In this document: positions 1 through 10,200 of the stretch, piece after piece
Layout of the letters: every line of letters begins with the position of its first letter
Numbering within the stretch: position 1 is the first letter of the stretch
From: Pseudomonadota bacterium
GTDB lineage: Bacteria > Pseudomonadota > Alphaproteobacteria > Sphingomonadales > Sphingomonadaceae
DNA length: 64,000 nucleotides
Direction of reading: 5' to 3'
Assembly (NCBI GenBank): GCA_020160755.1
Contig: JAIUPN010000010.1
Location: forward strand, 119,962 to 183,961
Position numbers and translations under genes: made by a program
Notes under the pieces: generated by a model
Told to the model about the DNA's origin: nothing
The model's database searches: none
What the model saw: only the letters and a program-made list of their open reading frames with translations

Positions 1-896
1 TCGCAGATCGTCTTGGCGTTCGACGGGCCGACGCCGATGTTGACGAGGGTGATGCCGCCGCCATCGGGGGCGATGAGGTGGTAGGCGGGCATCTGGTGCC
101 GTCGCCAGGCGCTGTCGGCAACGAGCGCGCTCGCGTTGACGCCCGGCTGGTCGACATAGAGGCCCGCGGCACCCGCGAGCGCGGTGTAGCGACCCTGGCC
201 GACCTGCGCGCCCGCCCAGGCGACGAATTCGTCGACATAGCGATGATAGTTGGTGAAGAGGATGTAACGCTGGAAATGCTCGGGCGCGGTGCCGGTATAG
301 TGGCGGAGGCGCGCGAGGCTGAAGTCGGTGCGCAGCGCGTCGAACAGCGCGAGCGGCTGGTCCGCGGCCGGGTCGGCGCCGAACAGGCCGTCGGCAAGCT
401 CGTCGCCGATGTCGGCGAGTTCGGTCGTCGGGAAATGGCGCGCGAGTTCGAGCGGGGTGACCCCGCCCATGTCCGAGCCGTCGCTGGCGTCGAGCACATA
501 GGGGAAGGGGATTTGCTGACCGGTGCGCGTCACTTCGAGTGTGACGTCATAGTGGCGCGCGAGCAGGGTGAGCTGGTCGCGCAGATACTCGGCGAACAGG
601 TCGGGGCGCGTCACCGTGGTGACGAAGGTGCCCGCGCGCTCGAACTGGCCGAAGGCGAGGTTGTGCGCGGTCTGGCCCTCGCGCTGCTCGCCCGTGGTGG
701 TCAGGCGGATCGCCGGATAATCGAACAGGCCGGTCGCCGCGGCGTCGGCCGGCGGCAGCGTGCGGTCGCGGACATAGGCGGCGATGGCCGATTTGAGGTT
801 GGAGACCGACGTGCGGAAGCGCGTTTGAAGTTCGGCGATGATGTCGTCGACGAGCGCGGTGGGGTCGGTGGTTTCTTGCGATGAGCTGGATATCAT
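1..896 (-). CDS. amn: AMP nucleosidase, 3' end cut by window edge
   Basis: AMP nucleosidase hydrolyses AMP to adenine and ribose 5-phosphate in purine turnover. The minus strand reads from ATG at 896 (MISSSSQETTD) to the left edge without a stop, giving about 298 of the roughly 480 residues usual for the family. The N-terminal AMP-nucleosidase domain is visible, with the stretches LDASDGSDMGGVTPLELARH and ILFTNYHRYVDEF. At the edge the start of the phosphorylase-like catalytic domain appears (GITLVNIGVGPSNAKTICD). No strong Shine-Dalgarno sequence precedes the ATG, and no earlier in-frame start is obvious. It lies 71 nt downstream of the peroxiredoxin gene, with a hairpin between them, so it is probably expressed separately. 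Confidence 0.88.
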   Translation of the reverse strand, partial: MISSSSQETTDPTALVDDIIAELQTRFRTSVSNLKSAIAAYVRDRTLPPADAAATGLFDYPAIRLTTTGEQREGQTAHNLAFGQFERAGTFVTTVTRPDLFAEYLRDQLTLLARHYDVTLEVTRTGQQIPFPYVLDASDGSDMGGVTPLELARHFPTTELADIGDELADGLFGADPAADQPLALFDALRTDFSLARLRHYTGTAPEHFQRYILFTNYHRYVDEFVAWAGAQVGQGRYTALAGAAGLYVDQPGVNASALVADSAWRRHQMPAYHLIAPDGGGITLVNIGVGPSNAKTIC

Positions 897-933
897 CGCG
901 GTGGTGTTGCACGAAAATATGACAAAAGGGAAG

Positions 934-960
934 AGGGGCGACCCACGTAGAGCCGCCCCT
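934..960 (-). terminator. Probable terminator after peroxiredoxin gene
   Basis: AGGGGCG (934-940) pairs with CGCCCCT (954-960). On the minus strand a T-rich stretch (CTTCCCTTTTG) follows the stem. It sits just past the stop codon of the peroxiredoxin gene. Confidence 0.5.
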
Positions 961-967
961 GACTTCC

Positions 968-1450
968 TTACAGCTGTTCGAGCATATGGTCGGCGCTGGA
1001 CACCTTGAATTCGCCGGGCGCTTCGACGTTGAGCTGTTCGACGACGCCGTCGTTGACGATCATCGAGAAACGCTGGCCGCGCTTGCCCATGCCGAACGCC
1101 TTGCCGTCCATGGTCAGGCCGACCGCCTCGGCGAAATCGCCATTGCCGTCGGCGAGCATCGTCACCGCGCCGCCGGCATTCGCATTCTTGCCCCACGCGC
1201 CCATGACGAAGGCGTCGTTGACCGCGGTGCAGACGATTTCGTCGACGCCCTTGGCCTTCAGCTCTTCGGCCTTGTCGACGAAGCCCGGCAGGTGCTTGGC
1301 CGAGCAGGTCGGGGTGAACGCACCGGGAACCGAAAAGAGCGCGACCTTGCGGCCTTTGAAATAATCGGCGGTGCTGACCTGTTCGGGGCCGTTTTCGGTG
1401 ACCTTTACGAAGGTCGCGTCGGGGAGCTTGTCTCCGGTCTGGATCGTCAT
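968..1450 (-). CDS. Peroxiredoxin, Prx5 type
   Basis: A thiol peroxidase of the Prx5/redoxin group, expected to reduce hydrogen peroxide and organic hydroperoxides in the cytoplasm. The 160-aa protein has the motif PGAFTPTCSAKHLPGF, with the peroxidatic Cys49, and a second cysteine at Cys74 that could resolve the sulfenic acid. The GxFTPxCS signature and the length fit Prx5. I chose ATG 1450 because AAGG lies 9 nt upstream; the ATG at 1459 has no spacing to that site. The reading frame stays open further upstream but that part is not protein-like. It is transcribed toward amn. Confidence 0.9.
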   Translation of the reverse strand: MTIQTGDKLPDATFVKVTENGPEQVSTADYFKGRKVALFSVPGAFTPTCSAKHLPGFVDKAEELKAKGVDEIVCTAVNDAFVMGAWGKNANAGGAVTMLADGNGDFAEAVGLTMDGKAFGMGKRGQRFSMIVNDGVVEQLNVEAPGEFKVSSADHMLEQL

Positions 1451-1730
1451 GGTCGGCATCCTTTTTGTTGAGGGGATTGAGGTGGCGGTGACATTGGGTG
1501 GACCGGCGCGGGAGTCAAGGAGGGCAATGGACGCGAAGAGGATTTCGGCGGGGCGGCGGCTACCGATCAAATCGGCCGTTTGTCGAAGCTCGTAATGCAC
1601 CCGATAGGGGGCAATGACGGTAGGAGCCTGATTTTCGCCATGTCCTCTGTTTCTTAATATAGCTCAGCTATTCCGGTCTGATATCCTCGGCCGACGGAGG
1701 CTCTCTGTTTTTAGGATTCAGGAAAATAGC

Positions 1731-2381
1731 ATGAGCGAGTCCCCGGCATTATGCGGCCAGAATAGTCCTCGTGGTCCAATACAATCAAAGCGGAAGTGGC
1801 CGATTGACATAGTGGCTCTGGCCATAGTTACGGGACATTTCTGGGCGATCACGCTTGCATGGTATCTTTTCGATCTCGATCACCTTCTGGATCCACCGAT
1901 CCATTCTGAATCCGACGCCTGGCTGCTCGCGCTGAGCGGAATCATTCTACTATATTTCATGTTGGTAGCTATCGTGTCGGCTTGGGGCTTCGTCCTGGGT
2001 ATTTCTACATGCCTGCTGGTCGTGAATTTGCTCTTGCGTCATTACCGGGCCCTCCATCGCTGGTTGATCGCATGTGCCGTGACGGCGGTACTTTTCACCG
2101 CTCTCAGTCACTATGGGGTGATGCGATATGGTATTCAGGCCGACGAGGCCTCGATCCGGGCTGCGCCCGCCATTGCAACCCAAACGCCTACTCTGCGCGA
2201 TTTTGATCCGGGCCTTCCGCCCGTCCCGCTGAACGAATTGAGCGAGGAAGAAGTCATGCAGGCTTTCGCAAAAGCTGCGGATGCCAAGTGTGCCGCGCCA
2301 AAAGATCCGGCTTTGATTGATGCTTGCGCCAGACGACAGGAGGCGGATCAATGGCAGGCGGAGACTGACAGGGCTCGCTGA
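1731..2381 (+). CDS. Unknown inner-membrane protein
   Basis: A 216-aa protein I do not recognise. It starts at ATG 1731 behind an AGGAAAATAGC ribosome-binding site. There are four likely membrane segments, roughly residues 25-45, 64-88, 90-104 and 111-128. A soluble C-terminal tail of about 85 residues follows, rich in Ala, Glu and Asp, with two cysteines (DAKCAAP and IDACARR) that could form a disulfide. Base composition is clearly less GC-rich than in the neighbours, and the upstream 130 nt are AT-rich, which hints at later acquisition. No neighbour suggests a function. Confidence 0.65.
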   Translation: MSESPALCGQNSPRGPIQSKRKWPIDIVALAIVTGHFWAITLAWYLFDLDHLLDPPIHSESDAWLLALSGIILLYFMLVAIVSAWGFVLGISTCLLVVNLLLRHYRALHRWLIACAVTAVLFTALSHYGVMRYGIQADEASIRAAPAIATQTPTLRDFDPGLPPVPLNELSEEEVMQAFAKAADAKCAAPKDPALIDACARRQEADQWQAETDRAR

Positions 2382-2536
2382 GCGTCACCCTGTCTGTCGG
2401 GATTGCTGTCGGATTGGAAAATGTCTGAAAATGCGCGTTGATGGGTTTCCCGTCGCCCGTAGAATATTTCTGTCCGATCGTACCTTCCCGTAACCTGCCC
2501 GACTGCTTGCCGTCGCCAAGCCGGCATACGCCCGAC

Positions 2537-2576
2537 GGACGGAGGTCCGTCCAAAGAGACTGGACCGCATCGGTCC
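2537..2576 (+). other. Two adjacent short hairpins ahead of yqgE
   Basis: GGACGGA (2537-2543) pairs with TCCGTCC (2546-2552), and GGACCG (2562-2567) pairs with CGGTCC (2571-2576). They lie 20-60 nt before the yqgE start and 155 nt after the preceding stop. They could end the upstream transcript or form a structured leader. There is no T-tract, so neither role is proved. Confidence 0.4.
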
Positions 2577-2595
2577 GGCGCGGCATGATGGTGCG

Positions 2596-3159
2596 ATGAA
2601 CACAGACCCCACCTGGTTCACCGGTCAGCTGCTGCTTGCGCTGCCCGGAATCGGCGACCCCCGCTTCGAGCATTCGGTGATCGCGATGATCAGCCATGAC
2701 GAAGAGGGCGCGATGGGGATCGGCGTCGGCGATCCGATCGACGGGATGACGGTCGGCGCGGTGCTCGACCAGCTCGAAATCGAACATGATGTGCCGCTCG
2801 ACCAGCCGGTGTTCCTTGGCGGGCCGGTCGAACCGTCGCGGGGCTTCGTTCTCCACAGCCTCGACTGGGGCGGGCACGAGGCGGTGCAGGTGGGCGATCG
2901 CTGGATGGTGTCGAGCTCGCACGACATATTGCGTGCGATCGGCGAAGGGCGCGGCCCGTCGCGCTGGCTGGTCGCGCTCGGCTATGCGGGATGGTCGCCG
3001 GGGCAACTTGAAGGCGAAATGGTGCGCCACGGCTGGCACGTCACGCCGGGCAGCGACGGCCTGTTATTCGAAACGCCGCCCGCCGAAAGGTGGCAGGCGG
3101 CGTTTGCCGAAGCGGGAGTGGACGCCCGCTTGCTGACAACCGAAGGCGGCGAGGCTTAG
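2596..3159 (+). CDS. YqgE/AlgH family protein
   Basis: A cytoplasmic DUF179 protein of 187 residues, the normal family length. Family features visible are the N-terminal FTGQLLLALPGIGDPRF, the HDEEGAMGIGV stretch, FLGGPVE near the middle, and the C-terminal LGYAGWSPGQLEGEM. The biochemical role of the family is unsettled; AlgH was named from alginate regulation in Pseudomonas. The start ATG 2596 fits the family N-terminus but has only a weak ribosome-binding site. The gene ends just before a strong hairpin and converges on the small TPR gene. Confidence 0.9.
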   Translation: MNTDPTWFTGQLLLALPGIGDPRFEHSVIAMISHDEEGAMGIGVGDPIDGMTVGAVLDQLEIEHDVPLDQPVFLGGPVEPSRGFVLHSLDWGGHEAVQVGDRWMVSSSHDILRAIGEGRGPSRWLVALGYAGWSPGQLEGEMVRHGWHVTPGSDGLLFETPPAERWQAAFAEAGVDARLLTTEGGEA

Positions 3160-3186
3160 TTTCCCATTTCAGCTTTGCTCAAACGC

Positions 3187-3207
3187 GCGGCACCGGCCCG
3201 GTGCCGC
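3187..3207. terminator. Hairpin between convergent genes
   Basis: GCGGCACCG (3187-3195), loop GCC, CGGTGCCGC (3199-3207): a perfect 9-bp stem between the stop of yqgE and the stop of the TPR gene. It probably serves both strands. The T-tracts are poor. Confidence 0.55.
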
Positions 3208-3213
3208 ATTAAT

Positions 3214-3612
3214 TCAGCGCGCGAGGGCGAGCAGCGGGCGCCCCTGTTGCAGATTGGCCAGCGCGGTGCGCGCGGCCCAGCGCGAGTCGACATAATTGCC
3301 GTTCGCGAGTTCGACATCGTAGCGGATCGGGCTGCCGATCGCCGAGTCATAGGCGGCGACGGCTTCGGTGGTGCGACCCAGCCGGGCGTAAGCGGTGCCG
3401 AGATTGATGAGGCGCGAGGGGTCGCGTCTGTCGAGCGTGGTGTTGCCGGTGAGCTTGTCGAGCGCCGCCTGATTTTCGCCGGCCTTGAGCTCGGCGTAGG
3501 CGACCGGAAGCACCGAATCATCGACTTGCGGTGCGGTGACGACGACGATCGATTGCGCCGCGGCGGGGCTCGCGAAGGCGAGAGCGGCGAGCGGCAGCAG
3601 AATTTTTTTCAT
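3214..3612 (-). CDS. Small exported TPR protein
   Basis: A 132-aa protein with a clear signal peptide (MKKILLPLAALAFASPAAA, cleavage probably after AQ near residue 20). About two tetratricopeptide units follow: residues 39-55 (AYAELKAGENQAALDKL) and the LINLGTAYARLGRTTEAVAAY helix pair. It probably binds a partner in the periplasm. ATG 3612 is chosen because GGGGAGATACAAGG directly precedes it and because it begins the signal peptide. It is divergent from ahcY, and the shared 395-nt spacer holds repeated TGTCACAA boxes and a dyad. I do not know its function. Confidence 0.7.
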   Translation of the reverse strand: MKKILLPLAALAFASPAAAQSIVVVTAPQVDDSVLPVAYAELKAGENQAALDKLTGNTTLDRRDPSRLINLGTAYARLGRTTEAVAAYDSAIGSPIRYDVELANGNYVDSRWAARTALANLQQGRPLLALAR

Positions 3613-3694
3613 CCTTGTATCTCCCCGAAAACTTTCGCCGATTTTCTCGCGCATCCGGAAAATTGTCAATATTTCCGGGCATTTGTAACATGGT

Positions 3695-3803
3695 TGTCAC
3701 AAACATAAATTATGCTGATCGCAGGGCGCATTATAAGTCAGATTTTTCAGAATCTTGGCTTTGGCGACTCTGTGTCACAATCGGATGCGCCTGATTGTCA
3801 CAA
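3695..3803. repeat. Three TGTCACAA boxes in the TPR-ahcY divergent spacer
   Basis: The octamer TGTCACAA occurs at 3695-3702, 3773-3780 and 3796-3803. All three are in the same orientation, spaced 78 and 23 nt start to start. They lie in the 395-nt non-coding spacer (3613-4007) between the divergent TPR and ahcY genes, so they may be regulator sites for either gene. The regulator is unknown. Confidence 0.4.
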
Positions 3804-3896
3804 TTGAAGCGCGTGAAAATTATTTTCGCGGTCGGTGCATCTTTGCGCCGCCGATTCGGCTGTCCGCGGGTGCCGACGGACGGTGCTTCGCAAGCG

Positions 3897-3916
3897 ATAT
3901 AAAGAAAAGTTTATAT
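3897..3916. promoter_or_regulatory. Candidate SahR-type operator upstream of ahcY
   Basis: ATATAAA (3897-3903), spacer GAAAAG, TTTATAT (3910-3916): a perfect 7-bp inverted repeat about 92 nt before the ahcY start. It sits in an AT-rich patch inside GC-rich sequence. Proteobacterial methionine-cycle genes are often controlled by the ArsR-family repressor SahR, which binds AT-rich ATAAAG-like dyads. The match is from memory, and no sahR gene is in this window. Confidence 0.45.
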
Positions 3917-4007
3917 TTGATCGCGAGGCCGCTTTCGGATAGGGCGCCCGGCATGTTTTTCGTGGCCGCTCGCCTGCGGTCGAACTCGCCTGACTGGAGA
4001 ATACCCC

Positions 4008-5423
<1,416 letters not shown>

Positions 5424-5434
5424 TCGGTCAGCAG

Positions 5435-5462
5435 CCGGGCCGGCGCGTTCGCCGGCCCGGCT
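5435..5462. terminator. Strong hairpin between ahcY and sulfotransferase gene
   Basis: GCCGGGCCGGCG (5435-5446), loop CGTT, CGCCGGCCCGGC (5451-5462): a perfect 12-bp GC stem between two convergent genes. It probably ends both transcripts. There is no long T-tract on either side. Confidence 0.65.
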
Positions 5463-5483
5463 TCGCTCGTTATCGGGCGGGCT

Positions 5484-7184
5484 TCAGTCTTCGGCGAGAT
5501 CGCCGAGCGCATCCCGCAAAGGCTGTAGCCACGGCGCGTAGCTGCGCCACAAATCGACCGCGTCGCGGTTGATCGGGCGTCGGACCTGCTCGGCGCTGGG
5601 GGTGCGTACAGGTCGCGCATTTTCGTGAAAATTCACGCAGGCCTGCTCGAACGGCAGGCCGAGATAAGCGAGCAGCGCGCGAATCTCGCGCTCGGGATCG
5701 TCGATCAGCCGCTCGTGGACCAGCCGGTGCACCGCGCCGGGCAAGACCCCGTCCAGATGGTCCATGAAGCGCACATAGTCGCGGTAATAGTGCCCCATGT
5801 CGGCGAGCGAATAGGAAAAGCCCTGGCCGCGCGCGAAATGCTGTTTGAAATTGGCGAAGCAGCACGCCATCGCCGCGCGCCGCGCATCGACGATCTTCGC
5901 CCCCGGAAACAGCGTCCTGATCAGCCCGATATTGAGCCAGTTGTTCGGCAATTTGTCGATGATCCATGGCTTGTCCGACTGACGGTGCTGCGCCGCCGAT
6001 CGCATATAATAGGCCGCGAGCCGGTCGATCTCCGCCGCAGGCAACGATGCGAGGATTTGCGGATATTTCGCGATCCGGTCGGCCCAGTGGTCGGCCACCG
6101 CCTTTTGCGTGATCAGCGAGATATAGGGCAGCTCGGATGTCCCCTCGATCTGGCTGTGCGATGCCAGTATCTGTTCGACGAGCGTCGATCCGGCACGCGG
6201 CATACCGACGATGAAAATGATCCGGGCATCCGGATCGCCGACCCCTTGTTTCGCTGCGAAATAACCGGCGTCGAAGAAGGCGATCGAATCCGACACCTCG
6301 TCGGTCATCGCCTGTGCGTCGTAGCGCAGTTCGGAGCGGCGGATGCGATTGGCGGCGGCATAGTGATCGAAGGATTGCGCGAAGTCGCGTTCGTCCTCGA
6401 ACGCCTTGCCGAGCGAGAAATGAAGCTGCACCCGCCCCGAATCCTGTTGGGGAAGCGCCGCAGCGAGGTCGAGCATCGCCCGCCGGTCAGCGGCGTCGAA
6501 CGCGACACGCTTCAGATTGGCGAGACCCCACCACGCCTCCGCGCGCCGCGGATCGAGCGCCAGCGCCTTGCGAAAGGCGGCAACGCTCTGCTCGTACAGT
6601 CCGAGCGTCTTGCAGACATTGCCGTAACCGACCCACAGCCAGGGCTGGTCGGCCTGCACGGCAAGGGCATCCTCATAGGATTTCAGTGACCGGTCATAGG
6701 CGCCGATCTGGCCGAGCGTCGTCAGTTTGGCGCTGAGCGCCGCGCGGTTCCGAGGGTCGATTGCGAGCACATCGTCGAGCAGCGAAAGCCCCTCGCCGAA
6801 ATCGCTGGTGCGGAACAGCGCCCGCGCGAGGCTGATGCGTGCATCGGCGAAGCCTGGCGACAGGTCGATCGCCTCGCGAAACAGGCGTTGCGCCTCGATA
6901 TATATACCGAGCCGGCTCGCGATTTCGCCGAGGATGCAGCGCGCGGCGACATGATCCGGTGCGTGCTGCAATATCTGCCGCGCCGCGGCCTCGGCTTCGG
7001 GCAATCGTCCCGCGAGCAGCATCCGGCTTGCTTGCAGGACGGGTGGCTGGCGCGCTTCCAGTTCGACGGCTTCGGCCTCGATCATGGCGGCGCTGCGGGC
7101 ATCGCCCTGAACTCGCAAGACGGCCGCGCGGCCGCGCATCGCCGCGATATCATCCACGACGCCGCCGCCGGGCGGGGGCATCAT
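5484..7184 (-). CDS. TPR-containing sulfotransferase family protein
   Basis: A 566-aa two-part protein. The N-terminal 290 residues form a series of tetratricopeptide repeats (for example HVAARCILGEIASRLGIYIE, WLWVGYGNVCKTLGLYEQSV, and a later unit around residue 195). The C-terminal half is a sulfotransferase fold with the PAPS-binding loop IFIVGMPRAGSTLVEQIL and the following SELPYI. The acceptor is not predictable; related sphingomonad proteins are annotated only as tetratricopeptide repeat-containing sulfotransferases. It lies downstream of a TonB-dependent receptor in the same direction, but a terminator stands between them. The start has two adjacent ATG codons (7184 and 7181) behind GGAG. 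Confidence 0.88.
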   Translation of the reverse strand: MMPPPGGGVVDDIAAMRGRAAVLRVQGDARSAAMIEAEAVELEARQPPVLQASRMLLAGRLPEAEAAARQILQHAPDHVAARCILGEIASRLGIYIEAQRLFREAIDLSPGFADARISLARALFRTSDFGEGLSLLDDVLAIDPRNRAALSAKLTTLGQIGAYDRSLKSYEDALAVQADQPWLWVGYGNVCKTLGLYEQSVAAFRKALALDPRRAEAWWGLANLKRVAFDAADRRAMLDLAAALPQQDSGRVQLHFSLGKAFEDERDFAQSFDHYAAANRIRRSELRYDAQAMTDEVSDSIAFFDAGYFAAKQGVGDPDARIIFIVGMPRAGSTLVEQILASHSQIEGTSELPYISLITQKAVADHWADRIAKYPQILASLPAAEIDRLAAYYMRSAAQHRQSDKPWIIDKLPNNWLNIGLIRTLFPGAKIVDARRAAMACCFANFKQHFARGQGFSYSLADMGHYYRDYVRFMDHLDGVLPGAVHRLVHERLIDDPEREIRALLAYLGLPFEQACVNFHENARPVRTPSAEQVRRPINRDAVDLWRSYAPWLQPLRDALGDLAED

Positions 7185-7224
7185 GCGGGAGCTCCGCTAT
7201 TCGCCATGATCCCGGCTAAGTCAC

Positions 7225-7253
7225 AAAAAAATGGCCGGGGCAAGCCCCGGCCA
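7225..7253 (-). terminator. Rho-independent terminator of the TonB receptor
   Basis: TGGCCGGGGC (7232-7241) and GCCCCGGCCA (7244-7253) form a 9-10 bp stem. On the minus strand it is followed by seven T residues (plus-strand A run 7225-7231). It lies right after the receptor stop and before the sulfotransferase start, so transcription into the latter is reduced or needs its own promoter. Confidence 0.85.
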
Positions 7254-7273
7254 GATGTGTGAACGGGCACCGA

Positions 7274-10200
7274 TCAATATTTGGCGGTGATCCCGGCGTA
7301 GAAGAAGCGCCCGCGGTTGGTATAGATACCGCTGCCCGCGCCCGCGCCCGTCAGGCCGAAGGGCGGGTTCTTGTTGAACGCATTGTCGACGCCGCCATAG
7401 AAGGTGAACTTGTTGGCGACGTCGAGGCCGAGCCGGAAGTCGTGATACCAGACCGCCGGATAATATTTGAAGCCGTCGGCAAAGGCGTCGTCATTCTGCG
7501 GCGGACGGCCCTGCACACTGTTGTAATTCTCCCACGCGCCGTTCGACATCTTGCCGAGGTAGCGGGCACGGTAACCGAAGGTGACCGGACCCGACACGAG
7601 CGACGCGTTGACGTTGAAGGCATGCTGCGGATCGCCCAGCTCGCCGAGTACACGGTCGGCGCGGCCGGGGTCGGTCGGCGACAGATAGCTGTTGTTCGTC
7701 AGCGCGTAGGTATAGATCGCGCCGATCGAGAACTTTCCGACCTTGTCGATCTGGCGTTCGAAGCGCGCTTCGAAATCGATGCCGCTGACCTTCAGCTTGG
7801 CGTAGTTCAGTGGAATGACCTGCAGGCTGTTTTCGAGGATACGACCTGGAATTTCACCGCGCGGACCGTTGCCCGGTCCCGCGTTGCGCGTGAAGAGAGC
7901 GCAGAACTGATTGTTGAGATCTGCCGCGTCATAGCAGGCGTTCAAAATGCCCTGCGCCGATGGAGCGGTGATCACATCGTTGACGGTGATGTTGTAATAG
8001 TCGGCCGAAAAGCTGAAGCCCGGCAGGAATTCGGGCTGGAAGACGCCGCCGATCGTATAGGAATCGGAAGTTTCCTCACCCAGGTCGGGGTTGCCGCCCG
8101 ACAGGAAGCCGATCGTCGCGGTATAGACATAATCGTAGCCGGCGGGCACGCCGTCTGCGGTGCAGTTCGCCGCGCGCGTCGTCGAACCGGTGCCGATATT
8201 GCGCGCCGAACAGGGGTCGACGACAGTCGCATAATTCTGCCCGAGCGGCGTGTAGAGATCCGACAGGTTCGGTGCGCGAACCGCGCGCGAATAATTACCA
8301 CGGAAGCGCAGTGAACGGATCGGCGCCCATTCGAGACCGGCGTTGTACGCGAATACCGTTCCGGTCGATCCGCGATAGTCGGCAACACGCGCCGCGGCGG
8401 AAACCGTCAGCTCCTGAAAGAAGGGTGTGTCCTTCAGGATCGGCAGCCGGATTTCGGCATAGGCTTCCTTCACCTCGAACGCCGGCGGATCGAATTGCGG
8501 GATGGCGTTATAGAAAGTCATCCCGGCGGCGGTCGACGCGTCCTGGACATAGTCCGCGGTTTCGCGGCGATATTCCGCGCCGATCGCAAAGCCGATCGGG
8601 CCGCCCGGCAGTTCGAACCATTTGCTGCTGTCGCCCGACATGAAGGCGCTGACAACGAATTGCGAAATCTTGCCCTTCGCCAGCGAATCCTGGAGCAGAT
8701 AATTGCGCGCGGCCTGCGTGACATTGCCCGATCCGAAGAGGTTCACGGGAACGCACGCCGCGACGTCGGCGGCGAGCTGCGACGCGGCATAGGCCGGGTC
8801 GGCCGCTACCTCGAGCGGGACGCGCGCCGAAGGGTCGATCGAGGCGCGGCAAACGATATTGCCGTTCGCGACGCCATTCTGGACGAGACCCTGATCGACG
8901 GCGTCGATCGCGAGCAGATAGCGCTGCAGGTTGATGTTGCCGAGGATTGCGGTTTTTTCGCGGAACTCGCCGTAGTTGACCGAAAACTCATAGTTCCAGT
9001 CGTCGTTGAACTCGCCGCGGACGCCGAGCACCGCGCGATAGGTTTCGCGCCGCGCGCGTTCCTCGCGGTTCGTCAGGTCGACGGCATTTTTGAGGAAGGT
9101 GAAGCCCGTCTGGTCGGCATCGGGGATACCGTCGGGGGTGTCATTGCCATTCGCGTCGTAATAATCGCCATAATAATCGCGAATGATCGGCTTCGCCTGT
9201 TCGTTCAGATAGGGATTTTGCGTGAAGAAGCGTTCACGCGGCGAACCCGACGAACCGGTGAAGAACGGACCCGATGCGTTGCCGAGCGAGTCGGTGCGCA
9301 CATATTTGGCTTCGATAAACGGCACGAAGCCGGGGCTGATTTCGAAATGACCGATCAGGTTGGCGCTGTAGCGATCGAGTTTCGGCGCGAGACCGAACTG
9401 GGTGCCATCGCGGAAATTGTCGCCATTGCCGCCCAGATAGGCGGGAACGGGCGGAAGGCCGGTCTGTACACCCGTCTGCTGGACGAGCGTTCCGTTCGGC
9501 TGGAAGATGAACGGAGTATAGCTGCTGCCTCCGAGATAGGAGAGGAAGGTGCCGCCGTTGCTGTACGTTCCGCTGCGGATATCGCGAAAGAAAAGCGCGT
9601 CGGGCGTTCCGTCGCTGCCGTTGACGGCACCCGACGGATCGGTGTCGACCGTGATGAAGCCGTTATTCTGTCGCAGGTTCGGGCGTCCGGACGTGTAGAA
9701 GTCTTCCTGCCGCGCGAATTCGAGGTTGATCGCGATATTGCCGCGGCCGTCGGCGAAATTCTTGCCGGCCAGCAGGCTGGCATAATAGGAACCGGCGTCG
9801 CCATAGGTGCTGAGACCGCCCTGGCCGCGAAGCTGGATCCCCTCATAGCTGTCCTTGAGGATGAAGTTCACGACCCCGGCGAGCGCGTCGGACCCGTAGA
9901 TCGCCGAATTGCCGCCCGTCACGACGTCGACGCGCTCGATCAGGTCGGTCGGGAATGTGTTGGTGTCGGGCGACACCGCGTTCGACAATATGTCCGACCC
10001 GACATGGCGCCGGCCGTTGACGAGTACGAGGGTGCGCTGCGTCCCTAGGCCGCGAAGGTCGAGGAGGTTGAGGCCCGACGTGCCAAGAAAGCGCGTCGAG
10101 TTCGACTGGCTGAATGTGCTGCGGAGCGCGGGCAGTTCGTTCAGCGTGTCGCCGACCGACGTATTGCCGCGTTCGAAAAACTCTTCGCCGGTTACCGAAA

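Noticed and set aside
3717..4007. SAH or SAM riboswitch before ahcY
   Set aside because: I could not fold a convincing pseudoknot of the known classes, and the AT-rich dyad is explained better as a protein operator.
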